64,000 nt of DNA from Tenacibaculum holothuriorum. GTDB taxonomy: Bacteria > Bacteroidota > Bacteroidia > Flavobacteriales > Flavobacteriaceae. The position numbers and the translations under genes were made by a program. The stretch is from assembly GCF_002120225.1 (NCBI RefSeq), contig NZ_LAPZ01000002.1:186001-250000 (forward strand), read 5' to 3'. The notes under the pieces were generated by a model. The model was not told the origin of the DNA, made no database searches, and saw only the letters and a list, made by a program, of their open reading frames with translations. This document shows, piece after piece, positions 61,229 to 64,000 of this stretch. How positions within the stretch are numbered: the stretch's first letter is position 1; the number at the start of each line of letters is the position of its first letter.

Positions 61229-63085
61229 TTACTCTACAGTAACCGATTTAGCTAGATTTCTAGGTTGATCTACATTTTTCCCTAACATTACCGCAATATG
61301 ATACGACAACAATTGTAACGGAATTGTAGTTAACAATGGTGTAAATGCCTCTTCAGTATCTGGAATTTCAATCACATGATCTGCAATTTCTTTTACTGTT
61401 GTATCTCCTTCTGTAACTACAGCTACTATCTTTCCACTTCTAGACTTTATCTCCTGGATATTACTTACCACTTTTTCATAATGCCCTTTATTAGTGGCAA
61501 TTACAAAAACAGGCATGTTTTCATCTATTAATGCAATTGGACCGTGCTTCATTTCTGCAGCTGGATACCCTTCAGCATGTATGTATGAAATTTCCTTTAA
61601 TTTTAAAGCTCCCTCTAACGCTACTGGGAAATTAAACCCTCTTCCTAAGTACAAACAATTTTTAGCATCTTTATAAATAGAAGCAATATTTTTAACATGC
61701 TCATCAATCTCTAATAACTTTTCTACTTGTGCAGGAATTAACTGCATTGTTTGTAAATATGTTTGAAAAGCAGCTTTAGACAAGGTTCCTTTTTCTTTAG
61801 CTAACTTCAGTGCTATTAAAGAAAGAACTGTAATTTGTGTAGTAAATGCTTTGGTAGATGCAACTCCAATCTCAGGACCTGCATGCGTATAAGCTCCTGC
61901 ATGAGTTTCTCTTGCAATAGACGAACCTACTACGTTACAAACTCCAAAAACAAATGCCCCTTTAGATTTCGCTAATTTAATAGCCGCTAAAGTATCTGCA
62001 GTTTCTCCAGACTGAGAAATAGCTATTACCACATCTTTCTCAGTAATAATCGGATTTCTATATCTAAACTCTGAAGCATACTCAACCTCTACTGGTATGC
62101 GTGCCATATCTTCAAAAAGATATTCTCCTACTAAACCAGCATGCCAAGATGTACCACAAGCAACGATAATAATTCTATCGGCATTTAAAAATTTAGGTAG
62201 ATTATCATCAATACCTGCCATTCTAATAATACCTTCATCAGCAAGCATTCTACCCCTGTAAGTATCAATTATAGCTTTAGGCTGTTCATGAATTTCTTTT
62301 AACATAAAGTGATCGTAACCGCCTTTTTCAATTTGCTCTAAACTTAGTTGAAGTTCTTGTATATTAGCATCAACTAATTTATCATCATCAATCTTACGAA
62401 CCTTTATTCCTTTATCCTTTTTGATAATTGCCAACTCACCATCTTCAAGGTAAATAGCATCTTTTGTGTACTCAATAAACGGAGAAGCATCAGAAGCTAC
62501 AAAGAACTCTTTATTTTCTTTTCCTACCCCAATAGCTATTGGACTCCCTAGGCGGGCCACAACCAATTCATTAGGTTTTGTTTTATCAAAAACAGCAATA
62601 GCATACGCTCCTATAACTTGTGTTAGTGCTATCTGCACTGCCTTACCCAGTTTACAAACTTCGTTTTTCTTAACCTCCTCTATTAAGTTTACTAACACTT
62701 CAGTATCAGTATCACTTTTAAACTTGTATCCTCTGGTAATTAACTCTTTTTTTATTGTATCGTAATTTTCAATAATTCCATTATGAACAATTACTAAATT
62801 TCCAGATTCAGAAAAATGAGGATGAGAATTGGTGTCATTAGGTACTCCATGAGTAGCCCAACGTGTGTGTCCAATACCTATCCTTCCGGATTTTCTTATT
62901 TCTTCTTTATTAGTGATTATCTCTAAATCTGAGACCTTTCCTTTGGTTTTTGATAAGTGCATTTTCTCACCATCATACATCATAATTCCAGCACTATCGT
63001 AACCACGATACTCTAACCTCTTTAAACCATTAATCACAATTGGATAAGCTTCTCTATACCCAATATATCCTGTAATACCACACAT
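61229..63085 (-). CDS. glmS: Glutamine-fructose-6-phosphate aminotransferase (isomerizing)
   Basis: A protein of 618 residues that makes glucosamine-6-phosphate, the first step to UDP-GlcNAc for peptidoglycan and lipid A. The glutaminase nucleophile is C2 in MCGITGYIGYREAYP. The glutaminase half includes RLEYRGYDSAGI and GHTRWATHG. Two SIS isomerase domains follow (about 290-430 with CGTSWHAG and ISQSGETADT, and about 460-600), and the C-terminus ends DQPRNLAKSVTVE. It starts five bases after the DUF4270 stop, so the two are cotranscribed. Confidence 0.96.
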   Translation of the reverse strand: MCGITGYIGYREAYPIVINGLKRLEYRGYDSAGIMMYDGEKMHLSKTKGKVSDLEIITNKEEIRKSGRIGIGHTRWATHGVPNDTNSHPHFSESGNLVIVHNGIIENYDTIKKELITRGYKFKSDTDTEVLVNLIEEVKKNEVCKLGKAVQIALTQVIGAYAIAVFDKTKPNELVVARLGSPIAIGVGKENKEFFVASDASPFIEYTKDAIYLEDGELAIIKKDKGIKVRKIDDDKLVDANIQELQLSLEQIEKGGYDHFMLKEIHEQPKAIIDTYRGRMLADEGIIRMAGIDDNLPKFLNADRIIIVACGTSWHAGLVGEYLFEDMARIPVEVEYASEFRYRNPIITEKDVVIAISQSGETADTLAAIKLAKSKGAFVFGVCNVVGSSIARETHAGAYTHAGPEIGVASTKAFTTQITVLSLIALKLAKEKGTLSKAAFQTYLQTMQLIPAQVEKLLEIDEHVKNIASIYKDAKNCLYLGRGFNFPVALEGALKLKEISYIHAEGYPAAEMKHGPIALIDENMPVFVIATNKGHYEKVVSNIQEIKSRSGKIVAVVTEGDTTVKEIADHVIEIPDTEEAFTPLLTTIPLQLLSYHIAVMLGKNVDQPRNLAKSVTVE

Positions 63086-63090
63086 AACAA

Positions 63091-64000
63091 TTAGTTTTTT
63101 TCTTTAGAAAATGATATTTTTAATACAGCTTTTTTTTCTCCATTAGCTGTATTTCCATTTAATAGTGTAACTCCTCTTGGATTCCAGTTTCTAGATGAAA
63201 CATTTTCATCTATTTGATTATTCTTAATAGCGTCATCAGTAGGTGAATTATACACCTTTAACACAAGTGAAGAAAAATCATTGGCAGAACCATCAAATAA
63301 ATCAGAAATATAATCAGTTATTCTAAATAAATATTTTTCTGGTTTCTTATCAGCATTTTGTAAACTCCCTCCAAACAGTGCTATCTCCCTATATGCATCG
63401 GTTAATTGAGCTGGAGCATTTCCATCATCTTTATTTTGATATAAAAATAACCTCTGAGGAACTAACGCTGTATCTTTACTAATCTCTTGATTCACATAAA
63501 AACCTAACGAAGCATCGTTAATTAACAGTTTAGCCCCTCTAATTTTTCTTAACTCAGCTAGCTCTTTCAAATCTAGATAGTTATTATTATCGACATCTAA
63601 CTCCGTTAAATCATCAATATTATTATTATTTGAATCTCCTTTCAACTCATTAATAGCATCAGCATCATTTAAATTTAACCCTAACACTTTTACTTGAGCC
63701 ATTGTACCTGCTGTTCCTTGAATTTTAAAATTTTCTGCTGGTGTAGCGTTAGTAGCAGGAGTCATCTTATATATACTGTTTTTTACACCATTGAAAGCAA
63801 AAGAATATGTTCTTGGCAAAGTATCTTTTACTGATAAATTTGTTTGCCCTTCTTTTTTCTCAAACGTAGTAATTGTATAATATATATCTAAAGCAGCGTT
63901 AGACCCTAACTGTAATGGAACCATCGAACCATCGTTTCCTGAAGCCTCTACTATCACACCTCTAAAGTAATCGTTAAAAGCAGCAGCGGTTTCAAATTCT
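63091..64000 (-). CDS. DUF4270 domain protein, 3' part, with two EF-hand-like loops
   Basis: The gene runs off the window end, and the last 302 codons are seen. The segments FETAAAFNDYFRGVIVEASG and the C-terminal NWNPRGVTLLNG are typical of DUF4270 proteins, lipoproteins found upstream of glmS in Flavobacteriia. At 63562-63636 two adjacent 12-residue loops, DSNNNNIDDLTE and DVDNNNYLDLKE, match the DxDxNxxxDxxE calcium-binding pattern of EF-hands. The protein is probably exported, but the N-terminus lies outside the window. The function is unknown. Confidence 0.85.
   Translation of the reverse strand, partial: EFETAAAFNDYFRGVIVEASGNDGSMVPLQLGSNAALDIYYTITTFEKKEGQTNLSVKDTLPRTYSFAFNGVKNSIYKMTPATNATPAENFKIQGTAGTMAQVKVLGLNLNDADAINELKGDSNNNNIDDLTELDVDNNNYLDLKELAELRKIRGAKLLINDASLGFYVNQEISKDTALVPQRLFLYQNKDDGNAPAQLTDAYREIALFGGSLQNADKKPEKYLFRITDYISDLFDGSANDFSSLVLKVYNSPTDDAIKNNQIDENVSSRNWNPRGVTLLNGNTANGEKKAVLKISFSKEKN

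Noticed and set aside
61229..63200. glmS ribozyme upstream of glmS
   Set aside because: The gene starts five bases after the DUF4270 stop, so there is no leader, and the ribozyme is a Gram-positive element.

Overview
The window is AT-rich chromosome from a member of the Bacteroidota, most likely a marine Flavobacteriaceae (Tenacibaculum- or Polaribacter-like; the genus is an inference). The support is the recognised family set: a Bat aerotolerance operon, GLPGLI and IPExxxVDY proteins, CarboxypepD_reg-type TonB receptors, a DUF4270 gene next to glmS, and -7 boxes of the Bacteroidota form TAnnTTTG in place of sigma70 elements. Shine-Dalgarno sequences are almost absent. Gene density is high. 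I found no insertion sequence, prophage, integrase or CRISPR array, so this is mostly core chromosome with a few accessory islets.

Layout. 1-9.2 kb: end of an arsenate-detoxification cluster, then rsmG, a front-end-type desaturase, a class I aminotransferase, a retropepsin-like protein divergent from tatD, a GH3 glucosaminidase, ogt, tadA, a MOSC protein and lpxH. 9.2-11.9 kb: a TonB-dependent receptor. 12.1-20.8 kb: the Bat operon (moxR, a small unknown, DUF58, a BatD-like anchor, batA, batB, batC, batD, batE). 20.8-25.4 kb: a dissolved-inorganic-carbon cluster (small exported protein, two SulP transporters, beta-carbonic anhydrase). 25.4-29.5 kb: a regulatory gap with tandem GGGTTAACCC palindromes, a small secreted protein, and a GLPGLI plus outer-membrane receptor pair.

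29.5-45.5 kb: cvpA, an SDR enzyme, a TlpA-like thioredoxin, yraN with a di-haem peroxidase, an LD-carboxypeptidase, metG, an unrecognised secreted protein, tex, ssb, a GNAT and zinc-ribbon pair, a CBS protein and a membrane M28 peptidase. 45.6-50 kb: pyk, an IPExxxVDY protein, rnc, fabF and acpP on the minus strand. 50-55.4 kb: purN, RNase H, a MORN-type protein, dodecin, DUF1304, mscS, tsaB and tolC. 55.6-60.6 kb: cytochrome-oxidase assembly and subunit genes (ctaB, two subunit III genes, subunit IV, a cysteine-less SCO paralogue, SCO, DUF420, a small CxxC membrane protein). 60.8-61.1 kb: tRNA-Gly and two tRNA-Leu. 61.2-64 kb: glmS and the 3' part of a DUF4270 gene carrying two EF-hand-like loops.

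No gene cluster here is clearly an undescribed system. The items most worth following are the cysteine-free SCO paralogue beside a normal SCO, the SulP-SulP-carbonic anhydrase operon with its unknown small first gene, the paired palindromes at 25.49 kb, the 23-bp perfect inverted repeat at 55.5 kb, the unknown gene inside the Bat operon, and the EF-hand-like loops in the DUF4270 protein. Gene starts were often moved downstream of the longest reading frame because a -7 promoter box or a clean signal peptide decided the start.
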